This document shows, piece after piece, positions 13,401-25,760 of a stretch of 64,000 nucleotides of DNA (its first letter is position 1; each line of letters begins with the position of its first letter). The stretch spans positions 1,103,253 to 1,167,252 of the forward strand of contig WBMV01003343.1 in NCBI GenBank assembly GCA_013396655.1, in the 5' to 3' direction. The stretch comes from Campylorhamphus procurvoides. Lineage: Eukaryota; Chordata; Aves; Passeriformes; Dendrocolaptidae. The position numbers were made by a program, and so were the translations under genes. Below the pieces are notes generated by a model. That model was not told the DNA's origin. It ran no database searches and saw only the letters and a list, made by a program, of their open reading frames with translations.

Positions 13401-13737
13401 TACATTATATTATCTCCATGATTAATAATCTAAACACTAAACCTCCTTGTCTCTGTAGCTGAATCCTGTTTCACTTCTGCAAATATCTCTTTAAGACAAA
13501 ATGCATTTGTTTACTTGTACAAGGGTAGTTGGGACAGGTTGACCTTGGAAACCATGCAGTTTAAAAAGAGGGAGAACTGCCTTCTTGCTTTTCTCTCTAT
13601 GCTTTTAGCATTTCCTTTCTCCATTCCTCATCTGCATATTTTAAAATAGTATTTATTAAATTTGTTCTGTGCAAGCATTACACTGATTTGTCTACTGAAC
13701 ACAACCTCAGGCATTCCCTTAGTTGTTGGAGCAAGCA

Positions 13738-13780
13738 CTGCCCCCTCCTTTGTCCTCCTCCTCCCTCCCTTCTCCCTGGA
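13738..13780. repeat. C/T-rich tract (TCC units)
   Basis: Pyrimidine-rich sequence with repeated CCTCCTCC and CCCTCCC. It has three close C-runs of three or more, but the fourth is distant, so it is not a strict G-quadruplex motif. Confidence 0.6.
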
Positions 13781-16744
13781 TATGATTCTGATGCGTGTTC
13801 CAACTGGAAGCAGAGCCAGATGGTCCTCACACACAGCATACAGTGAGTCCTCCCAGTTTGGGATGGGAATTGGCACTGAAGCAAATTTGAGTTCAAAAGT
13901 TTAACCACCCTATAGTAATTTACACATATACAAATAAACTGAGCTGTTCCTCGAGCTCTGCATAATATGAAATGGCCTTTCATGTTGGGACTGCTCATGA
14001 GGAGGATATAGGGTTCACATGGTCTACATGGAATTCAGCAGTAACACCACCATAAAATTATGGATTTCCCTTGTTTTTAAAGCTGACAGAGGCTGGGAGG
14101 CTTTGGGTGACTCCCTGTCTCTATGAAAATGAATCTTCAGGTTCTGTGTAATTTTTTTATGCTTTGTGAAATTCCCATGAAATGTGACACCTCAGGCTAT
14201 GCAGACTCCGTGTAAAATGAGGAAGTGAACAAAAAAAAATGCACATCCTTAACTACTAAGCAAAGAGTAAGTACTTGGGAAGTAGTCCCAGAGGCCTTTA
14301 GAACCACTGTGGATGTTACATGATTTAACTATGCAAACTTCCTGAACAAGCTTTGAAAACAATGTACCTATTCCAATGGGTAGGAGCATATTACAGCATA
14401 TTTCTGCCTTTTTGTAGTAATCTTGTAGCCTGAGAGCATCTCATTAGAGAAGGAGAAAAAGGTGTAGAAAATAAGCCAGCACAGACATGAATACTTACAC
14501 AAAGTATGTGGCTGCTGGTAATTTCACTATGAATTGCTTGTATTGAATATATGCACATAAAACATGTTAAAATATGGTTGGGATGTTGTGATGGTAGGGT
14601 GGCATACAGAGTGCTCTATCCTGATAAAGAAGCAAGGAGAATTAAGGACTTTAAAAGAGAAGTGGCAAAGGTAGCGCCAAATATGTAGGATAATTCGAAA
14701 GTACTGCCTGCTATTCATGAAGGTGATTACTGGGTCATATAAGGACGTGACAAAAATGAAGTTCTTCAAATATCTTCAGATTTAAGTTCCATATCCAGAT
14801 ATGTTAGAATTGTTTTAAGTTACGTTTTAGGCCAGTCTGTCTGGAATTTTTGCAAATGTGCATGCATATGGATTTCTGTCGATGATGTTCTCATAGGTGC
14901 AATCAGAATACTGGAGCAGAGGATGTAAACTCTTAAAATACTTATTTTCAGTACCATGAGTCAGTGACCTGCTTTTAAGCCTCAGATCACTACTGCATCA
15001 GATATTAAGAAAAGCTGTAGAATATTCTTAGACTGATGACAGTGAGGGATAATGTTAATGAACATATGGGAATATTAATGTTTCTGTTGTGGGGGGTTTC
15101 TTGTGGCCTGTTCTTCTGCACAGCCCTAAGGAGCACAGTCAGAGTAGCACATGCCCCTTGGGAAAGCAGAAGTAGCAAATAGCTGCCTGTATGCACAGGA
15201 TGAATGAGAAGAGAGGGAAACTTTTTGCTGCTTTGTAATGAAGTATAAGGACCATCATACCTGCTGCCAGCACTACTTATTACACTCCTTCCATACACAG
15301 GACTGGAGACACTGGAGTGATGAGAGGAGAATGGGGACTGGCAGCCTCCCACTCCCCATGTGGTTGTCAAGGGATGCATAGGCAGGGGCTGAGCAGACTG
15401 GGTAAGGCCACAAATTCAACAGCCATGTAAAGGCAGACAGGGAGTTACTTCTTCCCTTTGCAAGCCAGAGGGAGAAGAGTTGTGCTTGGGGCTCCCTGTC
15501 TGCTAGTGGGGGGGAGCAGAAGTTTATCCCATTCCTACAATTTTTAAAAAAGTGAGGATTGACAAACTATTAATTTATTAATTGTAACATTTCTTTCTTC
15601 CCATATTGTCAGGCACTTAGGAGGTTTCTTGTATTTCCAGTGTGTGAGGCATTTCCAGCTTTTTCCATTTAAATTCCTGACACTAAAGCCTGTGCAGTTA
15701 GGCCAGGAGAGGAGGCTGTGCCTACCTCCCGCACTCAAGCAATACAGCAGCAATGGCTTACAGTAGCTACTAAAAACACAGTTACCTCTGTTGTTTAGGA
15801 TGTGTTTTTCTATAATTCATCACTTTGAAGTTTCTTTGCAGGCACTTGAGTGAAGAGAGTTTACTGATGCAAGTGCCATGCCAATAAGTAACTTTTTCCC
15901 TTTGCCTCTTTTTGTTTGTTTACAGTAGGAAAGCAAATATTCTTCCCTCCTACAACCTTCTAAGTGCTTTGATTTTCCCGTACACACTCCTGGAGATGAT
16001 GGAAGTGATTAGAGAATAAGGGAGGAGGTATTCTGGGTGTATGGGAATCACGACCACAGGGTGGTGGACCTTAAGACCAAGACTGGACTGTTTCAGTTGC
16101 ACAGATTGGTGTTTCCTAAAAGCAGTAAGTAACAGGACTGCGGCCATGTACTGATGCTTAATTTGCTCAGTAATCTAAAAATTTCTGCATGAAAGAGAAT
16201 ACAGAGAAGAGGAGTTTGAGATTTGTGACTGAGGGGCTCCATGTTGTATCAGGCCTAAAAAGAAAATGGTATGTGAGCTACTGAGGGGTCTCCATAAGGA
16301 AATGTCTCCCTGCTGCTAGGAAGCCAAGAAGCATTGACATCTCACAGGAAAGGTTATTGTTTAAGGGCAGATTCTAAGCATTGCCTTTAATGAAAGGCTG
16401 GGATGGACAGACTTTCTTTTGGAGTTTACTATTTTTTCTTCTGACATTCAAGTTCCCTGAAATGGAGAAACTCTAAAAATACTGCTGTGTGTTGTGAGGA
16501 GTGCCATCAAATGGCTCTGCTGTTACAGCACATTGACTTGAGTCACTGAAGTGCTACTCAGGATTTGCTATATCTATTGTGTGTTTTAAAGTACGTTTAT
16601 TTATGTGACAAGTGGGGTCTTAGAGACTTCCAGCAATACTGGTCAATATCCTGTTTCCTCCTACTTAACCTTCTTCCTTCTATGTGTTATCACCGGCTTA
16701 GACAAGGATCTCAACTTCCTGTGTCTCGCCTGTCTCTGATCCTG

Positions 16745-16767
16745 CCCTCACCCTTGCCCCCTCCCCC
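16745..16767 (-). other. G-quadruplex motif on minus strand
   Basis: Plus-strand C-runs CCC, CCC, CCCCC and CCCCC are separated by 3, 3 and 1 bases. The minus strand therefore has four G-runs of at least three with short loops, fitting the standard G3+N1-7 pattern. In the host transcript this strand gives a C-rich RNA, so only the template DNA strand would fold. Folding is predicted, not shown. Confidence 0.7.
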
Positions 16768-19700
16768 AACTTCCTAATTGTGTATTCCAAATCCCTTCTT
16801 CACAGAATACCTCTGTGATTTTTAAAGTTATGCCCAAACTGGCTTTGGGTACTGCAGGGTTGCACAGCACTTATTCGTGATGAGCTTCAGGCATCTGTAG
16901 TAACAAGGGTCCCTGTCTGCAGACTTTCACCGGAGTATACTCAGTCTTAGTAGCCTGCCCAGCATGCCAAGAACAGTCTCGGGAGCAGACACTGTTTCTC
17001 ACTCAGGCAAAACCCACTCAGTGGGTGAAAGCAGCAATTTTTAAACAGAGTTTCTAAATTCTCAAAATTCAGTAAGCTTGCTTTAGTGTTTAGGTCAATA
17101 TTGATGATGCAAGCATTGATTGTCATATGTATTAACTAGATCTATTGGTTGCTAAGAATATGCTTTTTTATGGGCTTGTGATAAATTTTCTTTTGTTCTC
17201 TTGGACAAAAGCACTAAGAATACTATTAAGGCTGATAAATAAAACTCTTGAAAATTATAAATACCTGTATGAGCTTACTTTGCAGACATGCATGCCCTTT
17301 TTGTGTGGCAGCTGATCCAGCCTTTGTTCGCACAGTGGTACAGCTTTTTCCACAGCTGCTCTGCTTCAGCTAGTGAGCACCATCACACCTGTGCACTTAA
17401 TGAACACCTTTTAAATACCTTGTGTTATCATCAGTCCTTCCCAAGGCCTTGGTATTTATTTTATGTTATGCAAACTTATGAAATGTTTGTTTGCCTCATG
17501 GATTTTTCTGTGGTTTGTCAATAAATGTTATCCAAGAGCTAAAAGGGCAGCATTATCTTCATGTGGCTGATAAGGAAATGAGGCACTTGAAAACAGACAT
17601 TCTGAATTCTGAAAGATTCAGTAAGTGCTTTTTTGGGCTTGTCCTTGGACTGTTTTTTCAAACTTGATATTGTACTTTCTATTTATTTATGTTTAATCTT
17701 TATTCTTAGGGTTTCTTTTCCTCAGACTCTTGCCCATCCTATCCTAGTTTTCTTTCTCTGATCTGTCTATATTCTTTGCTTTCCGCATCGACTTCCTGTA
17801 ACCTCCATCAGTCTGTCAGTTTATTTACGTAATCAATCCATTCAACAAAATTCCTAAATTCATTTACATTATTTTCTTCACCAGTTTAAGCTGGCTTAAA
17901 TGCTTTTTCTTGCCATCACTTCTTCCCACCTGTGTACTGTCTGTCGTGGGTTCTGTGCTTGTATGATGGTTGTAATGAAGTTGACAGAGGAGTGTCTTCA
18001 TCTGAAAAATGGGTAGGAAAAGATGGATATTTTGCTATTGTTTTGAATTAATTTTTTTTAATACTGTTGAATTACTCCGATTCTCAGTGGTGGGACACAG
18101 ACTCTTGTACCAGCAAAACCCTTATTTTGACCTGAGACAAACAAGTAAGGGAGAGTGTTGTAGTGCCACTATCAAGTATGTAGTCACAGCTTTGGATCTT
18201 ATCTCTTGTACATTTCTTTCCTCAACATCACTGACATCAGTCCTAACATGTATGTTCCCTCCAGACAAATACCTCTTAATCTTTCCCCTGATTTCGCTCA
18301 TTTATCCTAGTCACTTCATCTCTTTTCATAACTCTCAGACACTCATCAGGTTTTCTATCAGAGTTCCTTCCTCTTTCATTTCCTGGAACATCTCTGTGTT
18401 TAAATTCTGTGTCCTTCAGTGTTCAGATCAGAATTCTCCTCACCATCTGAGTAACAAGATAGTTTCTTTAAAACAAAACCAAAAAAACCTCACGAGCTGT
18501 TTGCTCTTACTTGGAGTGCCATGGCCTTCATTGGTGGGCAGTGGCTGGGAGCATTGTGGGAATATTTTGGGCTCAAAGAATGAAGTATTCAGAGCTTTTA
18601 TCTGATGGCTTATGTTCAGTAGAGGCTATTGTGTTAAACAACAGTTATTTAAAAACCTTATAGTCACACTAAGTTTGGACACATTTTAATGTTGTCCATA
18701 TGAACTTTTTCACTGACATGAGGTTATAATTTCCTGAGTGTTCCAAAGAGCTCAAAACCAAAAAAGTATTCCCATTTCCAAAAATATTCTCAACAGTATT
18801 TTTAATTTCAGTGAGAAGTTCTCTTCCTCCCTTTTTCCTTCTACCTTCCAGAAACCCACCCCAAATATAATAAGTGTTAGAAATTTTCCATGAAAAAAGG
18901 TGTTGTGTTTCAAACATCACAGAGGAAGTTTCAGTCCAAACTCTAAACTTGAAGAAAATATGGACTAGTAAATCTAGCAGTGTTTTGATAGGAACTGTCA
19001 AGCAATTTTAGTAAGAAGCCTGTCCCATAGGTAGTGAACCTTCAATTTTAGTGTCATGAGGCTGATGACTCACTTTAAATACTAAAAGTGCATAGGAATC
19101 TAGTGCTTTGTTGGCTAGAAGTATAAAATTTCTTGTGTTGCTTTATTCTGGTCTTTAGCTGTAGTAATGTGATTCGATGAGATTGCTACTAAATCAATTA
19201 CACTGAGAGTATAATTGTTCAGGTTTTGCATGCAAAGAATTTACTTATATATTATTTTTTTTAAATTCAGTGTTCCAGTGTTGAGTTCTTGTGTAATATC
19301 TTCATCATGAATTTGTAGAACAAGGCCTGATTGAGAAGTAAATATTTATCAGAAATGTCTGTTGGAATCTTGCCTTTATATCCATCCTTTGGAATATGTC
19401 CCACGGTACTCAGTCAGAAAAAGACTGATGTTCTGTACTTTGTTCCACTGGAACTGAATGATACCTAAAAGCCCTGCATTTTCAAATGCTGGGCTTGGTT
19501 GCTTTCCATGACTGGCATTCATGGATGGCAGAATTGTCATTTCTAGGGGTTTTAGCCTCTGCTGAAGAAGGACCTTGGTAGGTCTTTCAGGAAAGCAAGT
19601 CTGAATCTTTTGCCAACAAAACCATAGTGCGTATCCTTCCAACCCTGCCATAACTATGTGTAGTTGGATGTGCCACCTAAAGCCAAAGTCTCATTGCGCA

Positions 19701-19966
19701 TGGTGACCCGTGTCAGCCCTGAGGTAGTTGGTTGAGTACCTTGGACAGGGGCAGCTCAACCACAGCCTGCTCAGGATTTGGGGCTTAACAACTTTGTTGG
19801 AAAACACAACATAAGCCTGCACTGTTGGTGCCAAATCAGTTATTATTGAGTGCATGTAAAATAGCTAAACCCTCCTGAGCTTTTTCTCATAGGCATTCCA
19901 GATTCAATCCTCCTATGGAATTATGTTTGGTCCAGAGCTATTCAAGGCTCTTAAAAGGCTGTCTGA

Positions 19967-20024
19967 TTTAAAAAAAAACAAAAAACAAAACAACAAACAA
20001 CAAACCACCACACAAAAAAACCCC
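19967..20024. repeat. A-rich low-complexity tract with CAA units
   Basis: About 58 bases of A with interspersed C (CAAAA, CAACAAA, CCACCACAC). It is similar in style to the tract near 2.8 kb. No transposon body is recognisable beside it. Confidence 0.8.
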
Positions 20025-20478
20025 AGACTACTCCTGTCTGAAACTTTGAAAAAACTCTACAGGTGTTCATGGAGTCCTCTTATAGTGTGTCCCAGATGGA
20101 TGCCTATTTGAATGAATTTCAAGAATTCATGGCCTGCACTTTTTATGTGATACTTCATTTGACCACAGTGATGCTGTGATCTTAAGCAGCCTTTCCCCCA
20201 GCAGTATTAGAACTTCATGTGAGCTAACTTGATGTGGGAAATATTGACAGGCTTCTTCCAGATGTGTATCAGAACATATTGCTTGGTTACAATCAGAGTA
20301 TTCAGATTGATGTTTGGCTGTGCTTACCCACAGAGGACTGTTCTTGGAAGCATGCCCTTGCAAAGGTTGTGGCAGAAAGAAAAAAAGAGGTTGGAGTTTT
20401 TATTTGGCTTTTTTCTATCCTAAAATATTTCACGAATGACATTTCACATCATGTGCTTGCTTCAGACAAGACCTGGTA

Positions 20479-20502
20479 CTATATGTATATATATGATATA
20501 TT
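20479..20502. repeat. Short (TA)n-like stretch
   Basis: ACTATATGTATATATATGAT-type alternating purine/pyrimidine sequence, with imperfect TA repeats. Confidence 0.6.
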
Positions 20503-23040
20503 TTGGTCAGGAAAACAGTGTTAACTTGAGAGACTGAAGCTACTTATTCCTAATGAATTAAATGCGCAGTTCTCAAGTACTCCATGGGTACTTGAAGGAT
20601 AACTAATGGTTACTCTCAAGAACCTGAAATTTCTTGGTATGTGGTCGATGTGAATAAAGCATTATGGGTTCTTCCTCTATGTTGCACTTGTAATTGTCAG
20701 GGAATCAGAGAACTGTTATGGCTGCTCTAGCCTTTGTGCATGACGTAGTGAAGAGCCATGTGCCAAGTCAGGGTGGATTCAGGGGAATGATGTGTACATG
20801 AGCACAGCTTCAGCACTGTAATTAGTGTAGGGGCTCTAACACAGTGCCTTAAAATGTTATTTCTTCCCAAGCCTATAGAGGGGCATGGCAGTGATGATGT
20901 CGGCCTTTGAATTAAACCTGTGCATGAATTAGGGTGAAAGTAAACTCCTGGCGTACTTATTTATAGCTAGGTTGTTGGTTTTCCCAGCATGTCTTCTCAG
21001 CAGCAGTTTTTTGCCTGCAAAACTGAGGGAGAGCATGGTGAATCCCAGTGCTCTAAGTTGTAAGACAAGTTTAAAAAACATTGGATTATTAGAAAGAAAA
21101 TGTACTGGATTCTTTGCATTTTCAGAATGATTTCTGCTTATAAAAGGTATAATATTTTTAAGTTTTACTCTCTAGTCAGAAGACCAAGAAGTCTGGAGGA
21201 GATTGTCTGTTAATGACTTCACTCCAGACCTGAGCTTATAGTTAAAACATTAACAGATTGCTGTGGAACAGAACCTGCTCTTTATAACGTGATGGTGCAA
21301 GAAATACTGTTCCTTCTGCTTGCAGATGTCCCTTGAAACAGCTGCTGCTGCATATAGGCACGATGTGTGTGCATCATGACCAAGCCAGCACAGTTCTGTC
21401 TTTAAATGTTGTAAGCCAGGGTTGTTCTTAGCAGTGGTAATTTGCAAAGTTTCGTTTCAAGCTAGATTAAGATCTGATGGGCTTGTGCTTTTGTTTATTG
21501 TATTGACGTGGGTAAGAATTAACTCTTGACATGTGTGTGAAACACACAAATTTGGTCCAGAATCTTAAATAATAAAAACGTTATGGGTCTTTCATATTTA
21601 TTTGCCTGTCACTTGTAGTGTTCAAGCAAACAAAAACACAAGAATCTTGATTAATACCTTAATATTGAAAAAGTAATCTTTATTTTTCCTGCATGCTTCT
21701 GTTGACATTTACCGGCCATTTTCCTTTGTAAAAGGAACCATGAAACACAATTTTTTTTAATGTAAATCCTCTGGAGTCTTTGGAAAAGTTCATTAAAAAT
21801 AATAAGGGGAATGCAATGCTGCTTTAGCTGAAGAGCTCATTTTTCAATAGTGTTCTTTCATGTTTATTTGTAAGTTAAAAAAAAAAGTCTTAAAAGAGCT
21901 GATTGCCAGATCATCCTGTGAGTGCACAAACACATTATGAGATATAATGAAATGCCTGTAGATGTCCTGCTGTATGCTTCATATACAATACATGGGGCTG
22001 AAATTTCTCTAAATAGAGTGATTTTTATTTTTATTTGGCATTTCTAGTTTTACTCCAACACTTGCCTTCCCAAAGAGAATGACATTGCATTTGAGGGCCT
22101 TTTTATATGCTCTAGGAACTTGAAAGAATTTTAAATCTATGTTCTTTTGCTGCTAATGAAGAACATTGCATACTATATTTTTGGAAATTATTTCCTTTTT
22201 TTTGTCATCAAGTCAGATGAAATTCAGAGAGCTTTTAGTCAAAGAAAAGAAAATTTCAATTTTTAATTTCCCGTGCTTGATAATTGACATCTTCTTTATG
22301 TCACCATTACTTCCAGCAGATAAGGTCCAGCAAATCAAAATTGTATGCACAGCTTCACTTCAACAAAGCAATATTCCCACCGTAAAAAGCGTTAAGCTTT
22401 CCTTTGGCATCACTTTGCCACAGTGCAGGCTGTTACATATGTCTGTCAGTGAAAAAAAACAGCTTCTGCTGCCTCTAGCTGGAAGAATTTAGGGAAAACA
22501 TTAGTTTGCTGTTCCAAAAATATCATTCAGTCCCTGTCCTCCTGCACTACTGCTCTTGTTCCCATATCCCCTGACCTTTCACTCCACTGGTCTAGAATGC
22601 AATGCTGACCTGGGTTAAATTCACTGTTTCCTATAATATTTGTTGGGTTGGTTTAAGTTCCTGCAATTCTTGATGCAGCATGTGTAAACAGCTGCAGCAG
22701 CTCAAGCATAAGTGGCTCCCTTGATCAGGAGAGGTCAATCATCTTCCAGTGATGGCATTGGCTTTTTCAAAGTGCAAGTGTAACTCTTGCTCCAGTTACT
22801 CCACTGAGACAGCTTTGTTTTCTTCCTGCTGCTCCTGGCCTGGGGCTTGATGTTAAGCTAGGCACTTTTGACTCCAGCTGTTTCAATCTGACCCCATGTA
22901 AAATCTTATGCTATTATATTTGCTTCTTCTATTTTGTTTTGGGGTTTTTTTAAGTTTGTGGGGAAAATTAGATATTCACAATATTTTCTCAAACATGCAT
23001 GGAAAATACACTCAACATGACCTGACAGTGTGTTTTTGCA

Positions 23041-23600
23041 GCCCAGAAAGCCAACTGCATTCTGGGCTGCATCAAAAGAAGTGGCCAGAAGTGGCCAGTA
23101 CTCTGCCCTCATGGGACCCCATTCAGAGTACTGCATCCAGCTCTGGGCCCCCCAGCAAAGAAAGATGCTGGAGTGAGTCCAGAGGAGGCCATGAAGACGG
23201 TCAAGGAGCTGGAGCACATCTCCTGTGAAGATGGACTGAGAGATCAGGGGTTGTTCAGCCTGGGGATGAGAAGACTTTGGGGAGACCTTAGGGCACCTTC
23301 CACGACCTGACTGGAGCCTGCAAGAAAGCTGGAGAGGGACTTTTCACAAGGACATGTAGTGATAGGACAAGGGGGGAATTGCTTCAAAGAGAAAGAGAGT
23401 AGATTTAGGTTAGATATTAGGAAGAAATTCTTTACTGAGGATGGTGAGGCACTGGCACAGGTTTCCCAGAGATATTGTGGATGCCCCAAACCTGCAAGTG
23501 TTGAAGGTCAGGCTGGATGAGTAGCCTGGTCTAGTGGATGATGTCCCTGCCCATCCTGGGGGGATTGAAAGATAAGGTCCTTTGCAGCCCAAACCATTTA
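23041..23600 (+). mobile_element. CR1 LINE fragment with end of ORF2, plus strand
   Basis: At about 560 bp this is the longest CR1 copy in the window. It carries the decayed C-terminal end of the CR1 ORF2 (endonuclease/reverse transcriptase) and the start of the 3' UTR. Recognisable coding traces are YSALMGPHSEYCIQLWAP near 23099-23152 and, in a different frame from 23191, VKELEHISC with GLFSLGMRRL. A later trace is RLDIRKKFFTE near 23405-23440. The frame change between these blocks and in-frame stops show that it is inactive. Towards the 3' end it has GAGGCACTGGCACAGGTTTCCCAGAG and a diverged GGATGATGTCCCTGCCC segment typical of the CR1 tail. It is 5' truncated, as is usual for the family. 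Confidence 0.93.
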
Positions 23601-24530
23601 GTACTTATAACACTTCAGGCTTTACCTCACTGTGGTCAGAACTGGTTTATGCTGCTTGAGGGCAGAAGCACCAGGGCCCTTTCTGCTTCCAGATGAGGAG
23701 GTGAAAATGTTGCAGAGCAAAGCCCAGTTTTTATTCATATATTTTAGGAGTGTAGCCAGATGATCACTTAGGTACCTAAAACCAGCTGATACTTAGATGA
23801 GTGTTGGGAAGAAAGTGTGAAATTCCTCTAAAGCAAGCCAGTGAACTTGTAAATGCTTTCAAAATATTGGCACAATGCATAATAGGCATAATATTTGTAT
23901 TAGAGTGCGTCAGAGAGAGGGTGGGGTGGATATCCTGAGGAATTCATATACCTTTTTCTGAGTACTTATATATGAAGCTGGATTAAGTTTGTTACAGGAT
24001 TGCTTTCCTTTATCCAACTAAAACATAAGAGTCCCAAAGTTACTGGTGTGTGTTATGAGACACAGATTACAGCTATGCTCCATTTTATTTGACATTTAAC
24101 TCTTTTCTATTCAGGAGCAATGGTATTGAATGAATCTCATTGCTGAAGGTAAAGGAGAATTGACACTCTTTGCATCCAGTTCTACTCACTTTCTGAAATG
24201 CAAAATACAAGGAGAGTGAAGCTCTCTAGTACATTACAGATGTTGGCTGGGAAAGAAGGCAAAATTCCCTTCCTGACATCCTGATTACTGTGCCTGGCCT
24301 GTTCTGTACCTTCAGACAGGTTTGAACGTACCCAATTTGCCTCCTAAGAGACAGAAGTTTTGTTGTCCTGTGTGTATTCCTAATACAGTGGAGGGTCCAT
24401 TGATTCCTGCTTTTTTTTCAGTGTGGTTTTTTTCCATAGCCTAGTGCAGCTTGCACTGTACTGGCTGGAGAGTTGTAGATTATTTCCCCAAGATTATGTG
24501 TATGATTGGTGTTCTCTGTGGCAGAATTAC

Positions 24531-24553
24531 TATATTTTGAGCCTCAAAATATA
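24531..24553. repeat. Perfect inverted repeat, 11-bp arms, 1-bp spacer
   Basis: TATATTTTGAG is followed by one C and then its exact reverse complement CTCAAAATATA. It is not followed by a T-run or any gene end, so I do not call a terminator. It could be chance or a short extrudable hairpin. Confidence 0.75.
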
Positions 24554-25720
24554 TAGCTCTTGTCTCGCAGTCTTGGTTCCCCTTAAGCAAAAAGTGACTT
24601 GTAAAAATGACAGCTAACTCTCTACCTGAGACTTTTCTATTGCACTTAGAAAAGGAAAGCCCCAGACTAAATTACCTTGAAAGTAAGATTATGCTTTTTA
24701 CTGCTGTATTCATGTTGCCCTCTGTTCTGCCAGGCTTCCTACTTCCAGTGAGACAGGTCATATAACATGAAATCCCACTTTCCAGTACTGAGAGCTGATA
24801 AGTCATGAAGACTGCAAAGAGCAACCATCACTTGATGTCTCATGTTGTGAGATTGAACAGACTCACGTGGCCTCTGGAGGAGTTAAGTGAAAATCAGCCT
24901 TAATTAACTAGGCTGTCCCTTTCATTTGTAAAACCAACAAGTAGAAGAGGGATGGTCTTTGCAAAGTTTTTTCTGAAATTAATGTAGATTGTGATCTTTC
25001 ATTCATTACAGTTTTGACCTTTTAAACACAGGAGTGTCCTTACCAGGCATGGGAAGGTGTGACAGTGGCTTGTTTTGTCAGTGCTGTCAGTGAAATTTAT
25101 TTGTGTGTGGTTTGGTGAGGTTTCTTGTAATGACTGCCTCTTTTGGTTTTCTAGTTAATTCGTGTCATTAATCAATGAAGCTTCTGTCTCATAGAAGGGA
25201 AGAAGTGATTTAGGATCCTGGCTGTAATTTTCAATGGAAGAACCTGCTTTCTTGATATATGTGAAGGATGGGGAAGGAGAAGACCTAATAACTGCTGGAA
25301 ATTGTTCAAAGGAAAGGCCTGTCCCTCTTCAGCATCTGTTTTCTGCTATACTAACAGAGACTGCCATAATTTAGGTTAATTAGGTCATTTGTATAGTTCT
25401 GCTACTATCATTCTCATAAAAAGAAAAATTAATAAGAAGGTACTTCAACTTATTAGGAAGAAGTAGTTTCATATTATTTACACTTTCGACATTGTTTTTA
25501 TAGCTTTTTATAGCTAATGTGTAAATCAGTCAGAAAAGGTCAGGAGTGGGGAGATCATGTGCATTACTTCAGTTTTCAGATTGCTATTGCTTAGGTAATG
25601 ATTCATTATGATGAATAATTTGCTTAATGGTGCATCAATCAGATGTTTGTTTTAGCCAGTAAAATCAGCATGCTCCTAAATGGATATAATCGTCTCTATA
25701 GTATCTGTATCTAGTATAGT

Positions 25721-25760
25721 GTATATATATAAACATATATAACATCCTCTCTCTCTCTAT
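25721..25760. repeat. (TA)n and (CT)n microsatellite pair
   Basis: A short TA run (about 25722-25730), then AAACATATATAAC, then a CT run (about 25746-25758). It is probably length-polymorphic. Confidence 0.7.

Noticed and set aside
15005..15379. 124-codon open frame on the minus strand
   Set aside because: Ser/Thr-rich low-information product with no family resemblance.
18009..18605. Longest open frame, 198 codons, plus strand
   Set aside because: It is rich in Ser, Phe, Leu and Ile as expected from T-rich DNA, shows no domain, contains poly-A-derived Lys/Asn/Gln runs, and has no splice or promoter context. It is most simply a chance frame in an intron.
22908..23228. 106-codon plus and 103-codon minus open frames near 23 kb
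   Set aside because: They lie largely in the CR1 fragment and reflect its decayed ORF2, not a host gene.
24531..24553. Bacterial-type terminator
   Set aside because: The sequence is vertebrate intron. The hairpin is AT-rich, lacks a following T-run and has no gene upstream.
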